A DNA stretch of 64,000 nt. Source: Gemmatimonas sp. (lineage in GTDB: Bacteria; Gemmatimonadota; Gemmatimonadetes; Gemmatimonadales; Gemmatimonadaceae). The stretch spans positions 1 to 64,000 of the forward strand of contig JAABRO010000043.1 in NCBI GenBank assembly GCA_011390885.1, given 5' to 3'. This document shows, in pieces, positions 1-6,880 of this stretch (position 1 is the first letter of the stretch; every line of letters begins with the position of its first letter). Below the pieces are notes generated by a model. The model was given only the letters and a program-made list of their open reading frames with translations, had not been told where the DNA came from and ran no database searches. The position numbers and the translations under genes were made by a program.

Positions 1-572
1 ACGAGCTCCTGCATGCGCGCGAGCTCCTCGGCCGTCGGCGCGCGGTTGGCGTAGCCGAGTTCGTGAATGCGCACCGTCGTCGCCCCCACGAAGCTCGCCA
101 CGTTCACGCTCACGCCCTTGGTGACCATGTGCTCGAGATACTCGCCCAGCGTCGTCCACGGGATGTCGAACCGGATGTCGCCCTGCTCCGCGAGCATCTC
201 GGCGCGCATCGTGTCGGTGATCGGTCCCATCGACGACCCTTCGCCGAACACCTCGAGCGTCACCCCCTGCATCACGTCACTCAGGCCGCGTCCGTCGTGC
301 AGCAGGCTCTCGGTGCCCCACGAGAGCATGTTGATGAAGCCGGGTGCGACGGCGAGCCCCGTCACGTCCACTTCGGTCGTGCCCTTCCATGCCGACGCAT
401 CGCCCACGGCGACGATCGAGTCGCCCACGATGGCCACGTCCCCGGTGATCGGCGCGCTGCCCGAGCCGTCGTAGATGGTGCCGCCCCGCAGCACGAGGTC
501 GGCCTGCTGCGTCGACTCGCAGGCGGTGAGGGTGAGCAGCGTGACGAAGGCGGCGAGGACCGAGCGGCGCAT
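1..572 (-). CDS. N-acyl-D-amino-acid deacylase family lipoprotein (partial)
   Basis: This is the N-terminal 190 residues of an exported amidohydrolase; the rest lies beyond the left edge. It starts MRRSVLAAFVTLLTLTACES, a lipoprotein signal with a lipobox ending in Cys18. After it comes the usual opening of the D-aminoacylase/dihydroorotase-like superfamily (ADLVLRGGTIYDGSG, then a small beta sandwich and LAVAPGFINM). The family hydrolyses N-acyl-D-amino acids or related amides with a Zn-dependent TIM barrel. Where most members have PGFID(x)H leading to the first metal ligands, this protein reads PGFINMLSWG, so the first metal-binding HxH seems to be missing; many exported family members share this. 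The metal-site residues that normally follow are outside the window. The ATG at 572 is chosen because it precedes the signal peptide. No neighbour suggests a specific substrate. Confidence 0.85.
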   Translation of the reverse strand, partial: MRRSVLAAFVTLLTLTACESTQQADLVLRGGTIYDGSGSAPITGDVAIVGDSIVAVGDASAWKGTTEVDVTGLAVAPGFINMLSWGTESLLHDGRGLSDVMQGVTLEVFGEGSSMGPITDTMRAEMLAEQGDIRFDIPWTTLGEYLEHMVTKGVSVNVASFVGATTVRIHELGYANRAPTAEELARMQEL

Positions 573-660
573 GGGGATCGGGGCGAGGGGGGGGAAGGAC
601 GATCAACGATGCGGCCCGCCCGCTCGGGGCGCCAGCGGGCAACCCAGAGGCGCGGGAACA

Positions 661-800
661 GCAACCGAGGGTTGGAGGAAATGAAGACGAACTGAAGGGG
701 AACAAGACACCGATGCTCGGCCGACGCGCCAGAGCGTCATCTCGCGTGCTCTTCTTGGTTCTTCTTCATTTCTTCCATCACTCGGTTGCCGTTGCGGTAC
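661..800. repeat. Long imperfect intergenic palindrome, copy A
   Basis: This 140-bp element lies between the D-aminoacylase start and the stop codon of the next minus-strand gene. Its ends are perfectly complementary (GCAACCGAG at 661-669, CTCGGTTGC at 781-789). The inner arms are AG-rich on the left (GGAGGAAATGAAG, then CTGAAGGGGAACAAG at 692-706) and CT-rich on the right (TTCTTCATTTCTTCC at 762-776). The same left-arm blocks recur in order in copy C at 60989-61127, with CTGAAGGGGAACAAG identical. The right arm ends 11 bp before the stop codon at 811. It could act as a transcription terminator or a REP-like element; there is no typical U-tract terminator here. The rest of 573-810 holds nothing else I recognise. 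Confidence 0.75.
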
Positions 801-810
801 TCCCGCCTCG

Positions 811-1083
811 CTACGCCAGGAACCGCCGGGCCACCTGCTCCAGCCGGTCGTCGCCGGCCGCCTCGGCCTCGACGAGCATCTCTTCCACGTACGGACGCAG
901 TGACGGCTCGCCCCAGTAGTAGCCCGTGGCCCGCTCGGCGAGCTGGGTCTCGCTCACGCGCGCCGCCTCGAGCAGAGCGCGCGCGGCGGCGCGGTCGTAC
1001 CCCGGATCGTCGCGCGGCGGCAGCCCGTAGTTGCGCCGAGGCATCTCGCCCTCGGCATCATCCCGCAGAAATGCTCGTGACAT
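811..1083 (-). CDS. Small conserved-looking hypothetical protein
   Basis: The protein has 90 residues and I recognise no family. It is hydrophilic and mostly helical, with repeated acidic and Arg/Ala-rich stretches and a PRRNYGLPPRDDPGYDRAAA segment near residue 15. There is no signal peptide or membrane segment. The start at 1083 is supported by GAGGAG seven bases upstream. The reading frame stays open further upstream, but only because of antisense GC bias across the DinB gene. It is divergent from the DinB-family gene at 1117, with a 33-bp gap that must hold both start regions. Intergenic palindrome A follows directly after its stop codon. Function unknown. Confidence 0.6.
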   Translation of the reverse strand: MSRAFLRDDAEGEMPRRNYGLPPRDDPGYDRAAARALLEAARVSETQLAERATGYYWGEPSLRPYVEEMLVEAEAAGDDRLEQVARRFLA

Positions 1084-1116
1084 GCACCATCTCCTCACCA
1101 GACGTACTGTTCCGGG

Positions 1117-1659
1117 ATGACCACCGACCTCGCCTCCCGCTTCCTCGAGCGCTCGCAGTATTACCTCGGCACCGAGTATCCCGCCAAGATCCGCGCGGCG
1201 CTCGCGACCATTCCCGCCGACCGCCTCTGGTGGCGCCCGAACGATTCGGCCAACAGCGCCGGCAACCTCGTGCTGCACCTCGCGGGCAATGTACGGCAGT
1301 GGGTGGTGAGCGGCATCGGCGGCGCACCCGACGTGCGGGCGCGCAGCGCCGAGTTCGCGGCCACCGGTGGCCAGGATCACGCGCAGCTGCTCGCGCACCT
1401 CGACGCCGCCTGCGCCGATGCCGTGGCCGTGATCGCCACCCTCGACGCCGACACCCTCGCGGCCACGCGCACCATCCAGGGGCGCGAGACCAGCGTGTTC
1501 TCGGCGCTGTACCACGTGGTGGAGCACTTTTCGGGACACACGGGGCAGCTCATTCTCATCGCCAAATGGCTCACACCCGCCGCGGTGCAGTTCTACGACG
1601 ACGCGGGTGGCCTCGCGCGCGCGACGTTCCTGCCGGACGGCGCGAGCGACATCGCCTGA
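1117..1659 (+). CDS. DinB-fold (DUF1572-like) putative metalloenzyme
   Basis: A 180-residue four-helix-bundle protein of the DinB/YfiT-like superfamily. These are cytoplasmic proteins with a three-His metal site; characterised relatives are thiol S-transferases (bacillithiol or mycothiol dependent) or are DNA-damage inducible. The expected ligands are visible as His54 (LVLHLAGNVRQW) and the HxxxH pair His137/His141 (VVEHFSGHTGQL). LVLHLAGN at the first ligand is typical of the DUF1572 branch. The length fits the family. The ATG at 1117 begins MTTDLASRFL; no strong ribosome binding site is seen. A second DinB protein lies at 62645-63139. The substrate cannot be inferred. Confidence 0.85.
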   Translation: MTTDLASRFLERSQYYLGTEYPAKIRAALATIPADRLWWRPNDSANSAGNLVLHLAGNVRQWVVSGIGGAPDVRARSAEFAATGGQDHAQLLAHLDAACADAVAVIATLDADTLAATRTIQGRETSVFSALYHVVEHFSGHTGQLILIAKWLTPAAVQFYDDAGGLARATFLPDGASDIA

Positions 1660-1719
1660 CCCGGTTCGCGACGCCGCGAGCCGACTCGACCGTTCGTCCT
1701 CCATACCGGGCTCTCCCGC

Positions 1720-2301
1720 ATGCGCACGTCCGCCCACGTTCGTTCGCTCGTCGCCGCATCGTGCCTGCTCACCATCCCGTTCGCCGACGCCATCGCAGGA
1801 TGCCCACGCTCCGGCGGCGAACAGGCGCGCCGCATCGTCTCGGCGGTCGCATTGCTTCCCGCCGCTCCGTTCATCCTTTCCCACAAGCCCCGCACCGCGC
1901 CGCTCCCCGCCGCCGGCGCCGCCGTGCGCGTGAGCCGGCGCGGCGCAGGGGATGCCGTCGACTTCGTGCGCGGCACGCTCGTCTCGCTCGACAGCGCCGC
2001 CGTGACCGTGGCGATCGGGGGCAACGTGGCCGAGCGCATTCCGATGACGTCGGTGCTGTGCGTGCAGGTGCCGCGTCGGAGCCGCGCTGCCGGCGCCGCC
2101 AGCGGCCTCGCGATCGGCGTGGCGAGCGGCGTAGCGGCGGCCGGCGTGCTCGCGCTCAGCGCATCCTCCGACGGGGAACAGCGGGAGGCGATGTCGGTCG
2201 GCGCCTTCCTGTTCGGCGCCATCGGCGGCATCGGTGGTACGCTCGTCGGCAGCGTCGTGCGTGCCACTGACTGGGATACGGCGATCGAAAACGCGCGCTG
2301 A
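1720..2301 (+). CDS. Hypothetical exported protein with glycine-zipper segment
   Basis: A 193-residue protein with an N-terminal signal-like segment (MRTSAHVRSLVAASCLLTIPFADAIA). A beta-rich middle (VRVSRRGAGDAVDFVRGTLV and VTVAIGG) resembles a small SH3-like barrel. Two Gly/Ala-rich hydrophobic stretches follow, near residues 127-150 and 160-180 (GAASGLAIGVASGVAAAGVL, FLFGAIGGIGGTLVGSVV), of the glycine-zipper kind found in envelope proteins. I do not recognise a named family. It probably sits in or near the envelope. It follows the DinB gene by 60 bp on the same strand, so they may be co-transcribed. A small GC hairpin at 2381-2399 lies downstream. Confidence 0.65.
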   Translation: MRTSAHVRSLVAASCLLTIPFADAIAGCPRSGGEQARRIVSAVALLPAAPFILSHKPRTAPLPAAGAAVRVSRRGAGDAVDFVRGTLVSLDSAAVTVAIGGNVAERIPMTSVLCVQVPRRSRAAGAASGLAIGVASGVAAAGVLALSASSDGEQREAMSVGAFLFGAIGGIGGTLVGSVVRATDWDTAIENAR

Positions 2302-2424
2302 GGCATCACGCGGGGGCGACGGCGCGGCGACGGCGCTTGTCCCTGCCCGTCTCCGGCGCGCATGTTGCGGAGCGTTCGACGCCGGCAGTCCGTGCCGGCT
2401 CCGCCATCTCCCGCCGTTCTACCC

Positions 2425-4104
2425 ATGCGCCTGCTTGTCGCCCTGCTCCTCGTGAGCCTCGGTACCGCCTCCCTGCCCGCTCAGGCCGCGAGCCGGACCT
2501 ATTCCGAGCTCGTCACGCTCTTTACAGCCTGGCGCGCCTTCGAGGAACCGCCGCGCGTGAACGGGGCGCCCGACTACTCGGCCACCACCAACGCGCGACG
2601 CCTCGACTCGCTGCGCGTGCTGCAGCAGCGGCTCGCCGCCATCGACACCACCGGCTGGTCCATTCGCGAGCAGGTGGACCACCATCTCGTGCGTGCCGAG
2701 ATGAACGGCATGCTGTATCACCTCACGGTGCTGCAGCCGTTCGCCCGCGACCCGGCCTACTACGCCTCGGTGCGCACGAGCGAGAGTGACACGCCCGCCG
2801 AGGAAGGCCCCACCATCCACGGCGCCGTGCGCCTCTGGCACTACGGCATCTGGCCGCGCACGGCGCTCGACACCGTCACGCCGCTCACCCCCGACGAGTC
2901 GCGCCGGCTCACCGAGCAGCTGCGCAGCGTGCCGCCGCTGCTGGCGCAGGCGCGCACCAACCTCGCCGGCGCGAACGCGCGCGACCTGTGGGTAGGCGGC
3001 GTGCGCGCCTTCGAGGAGCAGGACGAGGCGCTGGCCACGCTCGCCGAGCGCGTGGGCACGCGCAACCGCGAGCTCGTGCGCGCGATCACCGAGGCGCGCG
3101 CTGCCACCACGCAGTTCGCGCAGTGGCTGCGCGACGAGTCGCCGACGAAGACCGGCCCCTCGGGCATCGGCAAGGAGCAGTACACGTGGTTCCTCAAGAA
3201 CGTGCTGCTCGTGCCCATGAGCTGGGAGGAGGAGGTCACGGTCTCCCGTCGCGAGCTGGCGCGCGCGCACGCCTCGCTCCGACTGGAGGAGACGCGCAAC
3301 AAGGGGCTCCCGGCCATGAAGGTCGCGCAGACGCAGGCGGAGTACTCGGCCATGCAGAACGAGGCGCTGCCGCGCTACCTGCGCTTCATGGAGGAGAAGC
3401 AGATCCTCACCATGGAGCCGTGGATGGAGCGCGCGCTGCGCGAGCGCCTCACCAACTTCATTCCCGAGGCGAACCGCAACTTCTTCTACCAGACCACGCA
3501 CCGCGACCCGATCCCGCTCTGGACCCATCTCTACCACTGGTGGGACAACATGCGCATTCGCGTGGCGCCGCATCCGAGCCCCATTCGCCGTGGCCCGCTG
3601 CTGTACAACGTGTGGATGAGCCGCGCCGAAGGCATGGCCACCGTGATGGAAGAGTGGATGATGCACGCCGGCCTCTACGACCAGAGCCCGCAGTCGCGTG
3701 AGATCGTGTGGATCATGCTCATCACGCGCGCGGCGCGCGGCCTGGGCAACCTGTACGCGCACAGCAACGACCTCACCATGCAGCAGGCCGGCGACATCCA
3801 CGTGAGCTGGACGCCGCGCGGCTGGATGCGCCGCGATCCCCTGCTCGGCTTCGAGCAGCACCTGTACCTGCGTCAGCCCGGCTACGGACCGAGCTACGTG
3901 ACCGGCGGCCGCCTGCTCGAGGAGGTCATGGCCGAGCGCGCGCGCCAGCTCGGCGACACCTTCACCATGAAGCGATTCTTCGACGAACTGAACTCGGCCG
4001 GCATGATTCCCGTATCGCTCATCTACTGGGAGCTCACCGGCGATGATCGCATGATCCGCGAACTCGCCATCGACGCGGGGCCGCTGCCGTTCCGGGCCCG
4101 GTAG
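2425..4104 (+). CDS. Exported DUF885-like protein
   Basis: A 559-residue protein with a clear signal peptide (MRLLVALLLVSLGTASLPAQA, cleavage near residue 21). The start at 2425 is chosen because it gives this signal directly; an upstream in-frame ATG at 2362 would add an Arg-rich tail. The long helical body (TLAERVG, TRNRELVRAITEARAATTQF, MKRFFDELNSAG) and an EGMATVMEEWMMHAGLYDQ segment resemble the EGWA region of DUF885, a family of M32-like helical proteins, several annotated as exported peptidases. The HExxPGH-type metal motif of active DUF885 members is not visible; the equivalent region reads LWTHLYHWWDNMRIR. The protein may be a divergent or non-peptidase member. It is conserved in length and ends with an ELAIDAGPLPFRAR tail. 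Confidence 0.7.
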   Translation: MRLLVALLLVSLGTASLPAQAASRTYSELVTLFTAWRAFEEPPRVNGAPDYSATTNARRLDSLRVLQQRLAAIDTTGWSIREQVDHHLVRAEMNGMLYHLTVLQPFARDPAYYASVRTSESDTPAEEGPTIHGAVRLWHYGIWPRTALDTVTPLTPDESRRLTEQLRSVPPLLAQARTNLAGANARDLWVGGVRAFEEQDEALATLAERVGTRNRELVRAITEARAATTQFAQWLRDESPTKTGPSGIGKEQYTWFLKNVLLVPMSWEEEVTVSRRELARAHASLRLEETRNKGLPAMKVAQTQAEYSAMQNEALPRYLRFMEEKQILTMEPWMERALRERLTNFIPEANRNFFYQTTHRDPIPLWTHLYHWWDNMRIRVAPHPSPIRRGPLLYNVWMSRAEGMATVMEEWMMHAGLYDQSPQSREIVWIMLITRAARGLGNLYAHSNDLTMQQAGDIHVSWTPRGWMRRDPLLGFEQHLYLRQPGYGPSYVTGGRLLEEVMAERARQLGDTFTMKRFFDELNSAGMIPVSLIYWELTGDDRMIRELAIDAGPLPFRAR

Positions 4105-4153
4105 GCCGCGGCCGAAGCTGCACGCTGGACTTCCAGCACGGATCCCCGATATT

Positions 4154-4241
4154 CGAGGGAGCGACGGAGACGGCGGACGCCGGTGCTGGCGTCGCTCCCG
4201 ACCTCGCGGTCGGACACTCCCGGTCGCTCCCTCGATGGAGG
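4154..4241 (+). promoter_or_regulatory. Structured leader with alternative hairpins before cupin lipoprotein
   Basis: The segment at 4154-4165 (CGAGGGAGCGAC) is perfectly complementary to 4223-4234. Its core 4157-4166 can instead pair with 4190-4199 (CGTCGCTCCC), giving a 10-bp stem. Between these is an independent hairpin CCGACC-TCGC-GGTCGG at 4198-4213. The two large pairings exclude each other. The distal one ends three bases before the Shine-Dalgarno sequence GGAGG (4237-4241) of the gene at 4246. This layout is what an attenuator or a translational switch looks like. I recognise no known riboswitch class. It may also be a simple stable 5' UTR. Confidence 0.5.
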
Positions 4242-4245
4242 TCCC

Positions 4246-4941
4246 ATGCGCACCACCCCGATCGTCCTGCTCGCCGCCCTGACTCTTGCCTGCGGCGGCG
4301 AGCGCGCGCCAGACGCCGAGACGCCCGCCGATTCGACCACGGCCGCCGCGCCCGATCCGCGCGCCAACGTCTTCTCGAACGCGTACGCGGAGGCGTTCAC
4401 CATCACGCTCGCGCCGGGGCAGGCGCTGCCCGCACACGACGGCGGCGCGCGCACGGTCTATGCGCTGAGTGACTACACCATTCGCTACACGCAGGGCGGT
4501 GAGACGAGCGAGCAGTCGTGGAAGGCCGGCGAGGCGCACTTCCACGACGCGGGCGAGCACGCCATGGAGAACATCGGCACGACCGAGGCGAAGTTCCTCG
4601 TGGTGGCACGCACCGCCCAGACGCTGGCGCCGAGCGAACCGCACCCGGAACCCAACGCCCCGTCAGGTAGCGGCCCCATGCAGCTCCTGCTCGACAATGA
4701 CCAGGTGCGCGTCTCGGAAGTGCGCATGCCTCCGGGCGCCGAACTGCCGCGTCACCCCGGGCTTGCACGCCTGGTGTACTCGCTGAGCGACTACACCATC
4801 GGCTACGCCTCCAACGACGCCGCGGCGGAGACGCAGTCGTTCACGACCGGCCAGGCGCACTGGCACGAGGCGGACGAGCACGTGATCACCAACACCGGCA
4901 GCACCGAAGCGCGCTTCCTGCTCGTGCAGTTCAAACGCTGA
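4246..4941 (+). CDS. Two-domain cupin-like lipoprotein
   Basis: A 231-residue protein with a lipoprotein signal MRTTPIVLLAALTLACGGE (lipobox LTLAC, Cys17), so it is probably membrane-anchored outside the cytoplasm. The mature part is a tandem duplication of a cupin-like unit. The first spans about residues 40-125 (ITLAPGQALPAHDGGARTVY, LSDYTIRY, GEAHFHDAGEHAMENIG). The second spans about 145-231 (EVRMPPGAELPRHPGLARLV, LSDYTIGY, GQAHWHEADEHVITNTG). Each unit has a HxH...H cluster (HFHDAGEH, HWHEADEH) as in metal-binding cupins. GGAGG sits five bases before the ATG. Its role is unknown; a scavenging, sensing or binding function is possible. It ends 90 bp before the convergent tenA. Confidence 0.75.
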   Translation: MRTTPIVLLAALTLACGGERAPDAETPADSTTAAAPDPRANVFSNAYAEAFTITLAPGQALPAHDGGARTVYALSDYTIRYTQGGETSEQSWKAGEAHFHDAGEHAMENIGTTEAKFLVVARTAQTLAPSEPHPEPNAPSGSGPMQLLLDNDQVRVSEVRMPPGAELPRHPGLARLVYSLSDYTIGYASNDAAAETQSFTTGQAHWHEADEHVITNTGSTEARFLLVQFKR

Positions 4942-4943
4942 GC

Positions 4944-5027
4944 AAACCGCGAAATGCGGCATCGTTCCTCGATGCCTTGTTTCGTCTTCCTCTTCTTCAG
5001 CTCGTCTTCTCCCACTCGGTTGCGGTG
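4944..5027. repeat. Intergenic palindrome family, degenerate copy B
   Basis: Between the convergent cupin and tenA stop codons lies a CT-rich right arm that ends CTCGGTTGCGGT (5015-5026), five bases before the tenA stop. It resembles the right arms of copies A and C (CTTCTTCAG, then CTCGGTTGC). The left side is short: GCAAACCGCGAAATG (4942-4956) may be a left arm with an internal deletion. A hairpin GGCATC-N7-GATGCC (4958-4976) occupies the centre; the same GGCATC...GATG pair is seen at the centre of copy C. The alignment of the left side is uncertain. Confidence 0.55.
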
Positions 5028-5031
5028 TCCG

Positions 5032-5709
5032 TCAGCTGACGGACACCGGCCACGCCTCCCGGCGCCACGCCGAATCCCAGAACATCCACTCGTATACCAC
5101 CGAGCGGTCGTACGCCGCGATCATGCGCGACCGCTCGGGCGCTCCCGCCGCATCCCACGCCGCATCGGCCGCCGACTCGGCCGCGAGCACGGCGTCGCCG
5201 AACGCCGGGTCGCTGTACGTTGCGATCCACGCCGCGTATGGATTGCCCGGACGCTCCTCCGCCGCGAGCCGGAGCCCCACGTCGTAGTACACGCGGAAGC
5301 ACGGGAGCACCGCCGCCGTGCCCACCGCATAGCCATCGCGGTGCACACTCGTGTGCAGGAAGTCGGTGTAGGCCTGGCAGCTCGGCGACGCCATCGCGCG
5401 CGCCGCCTCGCCGGCATCGATGCCGAACTGCGCGAAGAACCCGCCGTGCAGCTGCCGCTCCACCACGATCGCGCCCTCGGTCGCGCGCGAGAACTGCAGC
5501 ACACGCTCGGCGTCGGGCGCGCGCGCCGCGAGCGTGGCGAGCACGCGGCCGTACTCCACGAGGTAGAGCGCGTCCTGCACCACGTATTGCGTGAAAATCG
5601 CGGCGTCGAGCGAGCCATCCACGAGCGCGCGGTTGTACGGATGCGCAAGAATGCGCTCGAGCATCGGCGCGCTGCGCGCGCGCATGATGGCCGAAAATCC
5701 GGCGTTCAT
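5032..5709 (-). CDS. tenA: TenA family thiaminase II / aminopyrimidine aminohydrolase
   Basis: A 225-residue all-helical TenA protein. The family hydrolyses aminomethyl-pyrimidine breakdown products, or thiamine itself, so the pyrimidine part can be salvaged. Family features are HPYNRALVDGSLD near residue 22, FTQYVVQDALYLVEYGRVLA with the Asp and Tyr residues that line the pyrimidine pocket, YTDFLHTSVHRDGYAVGTAAVLPCFRVYYDVG near 105-135, and the C-terminal YEWMFWDSAW. A Cys in VLPCFRVYYDVG fits the position of the TenA nucleophile seen in many members, shifted relative to the classic Bacillus Cys135. GAGGG precedes the ATG at 5709. It starts 10 bp after the thiM stop, so the two form an operon under the TPP riboswitch. 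Confidence 0.93.
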   Translation of the reverse strand: MNAGFSAIMRARSAPMLERILAHPYNRALVDGSLDAAIFTQYVVQDALYLVEYGRVLATLAARAPDAERVLQFSRATEGAIVVERQLHGGFFAQFGIDAGEAARAMASPSCQAYTDFLHTSVHRDGYAVGTAAVLPCFRVYYDVGLRLAAEERPGNPYAAWIATYSDPAFGDAVLAAESAADAAWDAAGAPERSRMIAAYDRSVVYEWMFWDSAWRREAWPVSVS

Positions 5710-5719
5710 GTGCGCGCCC

Positions 5720-6562
5720 TCACGAGAGCCGCGCGCGCGACGCGAGCGTGTCCACGTCGAGTGTGTACAGCGCGTCGAGCAGCGCCACCTGCAGCGAGCC
5801 GGGGCCCGCCGCCTGCGCCGCCGCCAGCTCGCCGGCCACGCCGAAGATCGCGAGGGCCGCCGCCGCCGCATGCAGCGCATCGCGCTCCACGGCGAGGCAC
5901 GCGCCGGTCACGGCGGAGAGCGAGCAGCCCAGGCCGGTCACGCGCGGCATGAGCGCGTGGCCGTTGCCGCAGCGCACAACACGCGCGCCATCCGTCGCGA
6001 TGTCCTCGGCGCCCGTGATCACCACCGTGGTGCCATGGCGCTGCGCCAGGATCGTGGCCGCCTCCAGCGCCGCCTCGCTGCCGGCGGTGGAGTCCACCCC
6101 CTTGGTGCCGCCCACGTCGCCGGCCACCGCGAGGATCTCCGACGCATTGCCGCGCAGCACCGTGGGACGCAGCGCGAGCAGCGCGCGCGCCGTGTCGGTG
6201 CGATACGCCGTCGCGCCAGCGCCCACGGGATCGAGCACCCACGGAATGCCGCGCTCGCCCGCGCGCACCGCGGCGCGCTGCATGGCACTCACCCACGACG
6301 GCGAGAGCGTGCCGATGTTCACCACCAGCGCGGACGAGATCGACGTGAAGTCCTCGACCTCTTCGAGCGCGTGCACCATCGCCGGCGACGCACCCAGCGC
6401 GAGCAGCGCGTTGGCCGAGTTGTTCATCACCACGTAGTTCGTGATGTTGTGCACGAGCGGTGCCGCGGCGCGCACGCCCGTGAGCGTGCGAAGCGCGGCG
6501 GCAACGAGCGGCTGTGATGCAGGGACGCGTGCGGTCGCGTCCGACGAGCTGACGTCGGTCAT
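5720..6562 (-). CDS. thiM: Hydroxyethylthiazole kinase
   Basis: A 280-residue ribokinase-like enzyme that phosphorylates 4-methyl-5-(2-hydroxyethyl)thiazole with ATP for thiamine salvage. Signature segments are PLVHNITNYVVMNNSANALLA (thiazole site and cis elements), GASPAMVHALEEVEDF, GIPWVLDPVGAGATAYR, LRGNASEILAVAG, and the C-terminal VTGLGCSLSAVTGACLAV, where GCSLSA(V)TGA is the anion hole with a Cys in the ThiM-typical position. I chose the ATG at 6562 because GGGAGG lies four to nine bases upstream, inside the end of the riboswitch; a 7-codon extension to 6583 would begin inside the aptamer. With tenA it makes a compact salvage operon controlled by thiamine pyrophosphate. Confidence 0.95.
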   Translation of the reverse strand: MTDVSSSDATARVPASQPLVAAALRTLTGVRAAAPLVHNITNYVVMNNSANALLALGASPAMVHALEEVEDFTSISSALVVNIGTLSPSWVSAMQRAAVRAGERGIPWVLDPVGAGATAYRTDTARALLALRPTVLRGNASEILAVAGDVGGTKGVDSTAGSEAALEAATILAQRHGTTVVITGAEDIATDGARVVRCGNGHALMPRVTGLGCSLSAVTGACLAVERDALHAAAAALAIFGVAGELAAAQAAGPGSLQVALLDALYTLDVDTLASRARLS

Positions 6563-6567
6563 GTGGC

Positions 6568-6643
6568 CTCCCTTCGCCGGCATTACCCGGTGCAGGTTCG
6601 ACGGGTCTGATCTCAGCCCGCGTCATTCGCGCGGGCACCCCAT
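6568..6643 (-). promoter_or_regulatory. TPP riboswitch (THI element)
   Basis: On the minus strand the sequence has all hallmarks of the thi-box: a P1/P2 start GGGGTGCCC, the hairpin GCGCGAATGACGCG, the invariant GGCTGAGATCAGACCC (CTGAGA at 6611-6616), the GAACCTG block, and the closing GGGTAATGCCGGCGAAGGGA. TPP binding to this fold represses downstream expression. The GGGAGG ribosome binding site of thiM (6567-6572) overlaps the last bases of the aptamer. With no separate terminator in the four bases before the start codon, the control is most likely at translation initiation. Confidence 0.95.
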
Positions 6644-6880
6644 GGCAGAGTGTGCAACGTCATCGGTGCGCGGAGTGGAGTCAATCCCGGTCCGTGGTGG
6701 CACGACGAGTGTGCATCGCGCGAGCACGGCGTCCTGTCCGTACCGATTCCGTGAAGCCGCCCCGCCAGCCGGTACATCGATTACGTTTATCAGAAGGGGC
6801 GCGCAAAGCGGCGTGTCCGAGCGCCGCATGCCCGCCGTTCCATTGGGCGATCACCGCAGCACACCCACCCAGGAGCCCGC

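Noticed and set aside
811-1884. A 357-codon minus-strand frame
   Set aside because: Only its last 90 codons have a proper ribosome binding site and protein-like composition; the rest is antisense to the DinB gene and the one after.
2381-2399. Hairpin GCCGGCA-N5-TGCCGGC after the glycine-zipper gene
   Set aside because: Only 7 bp with no T-tract and ends 26 bp before the next start; could be a terminator but evidence is thin.
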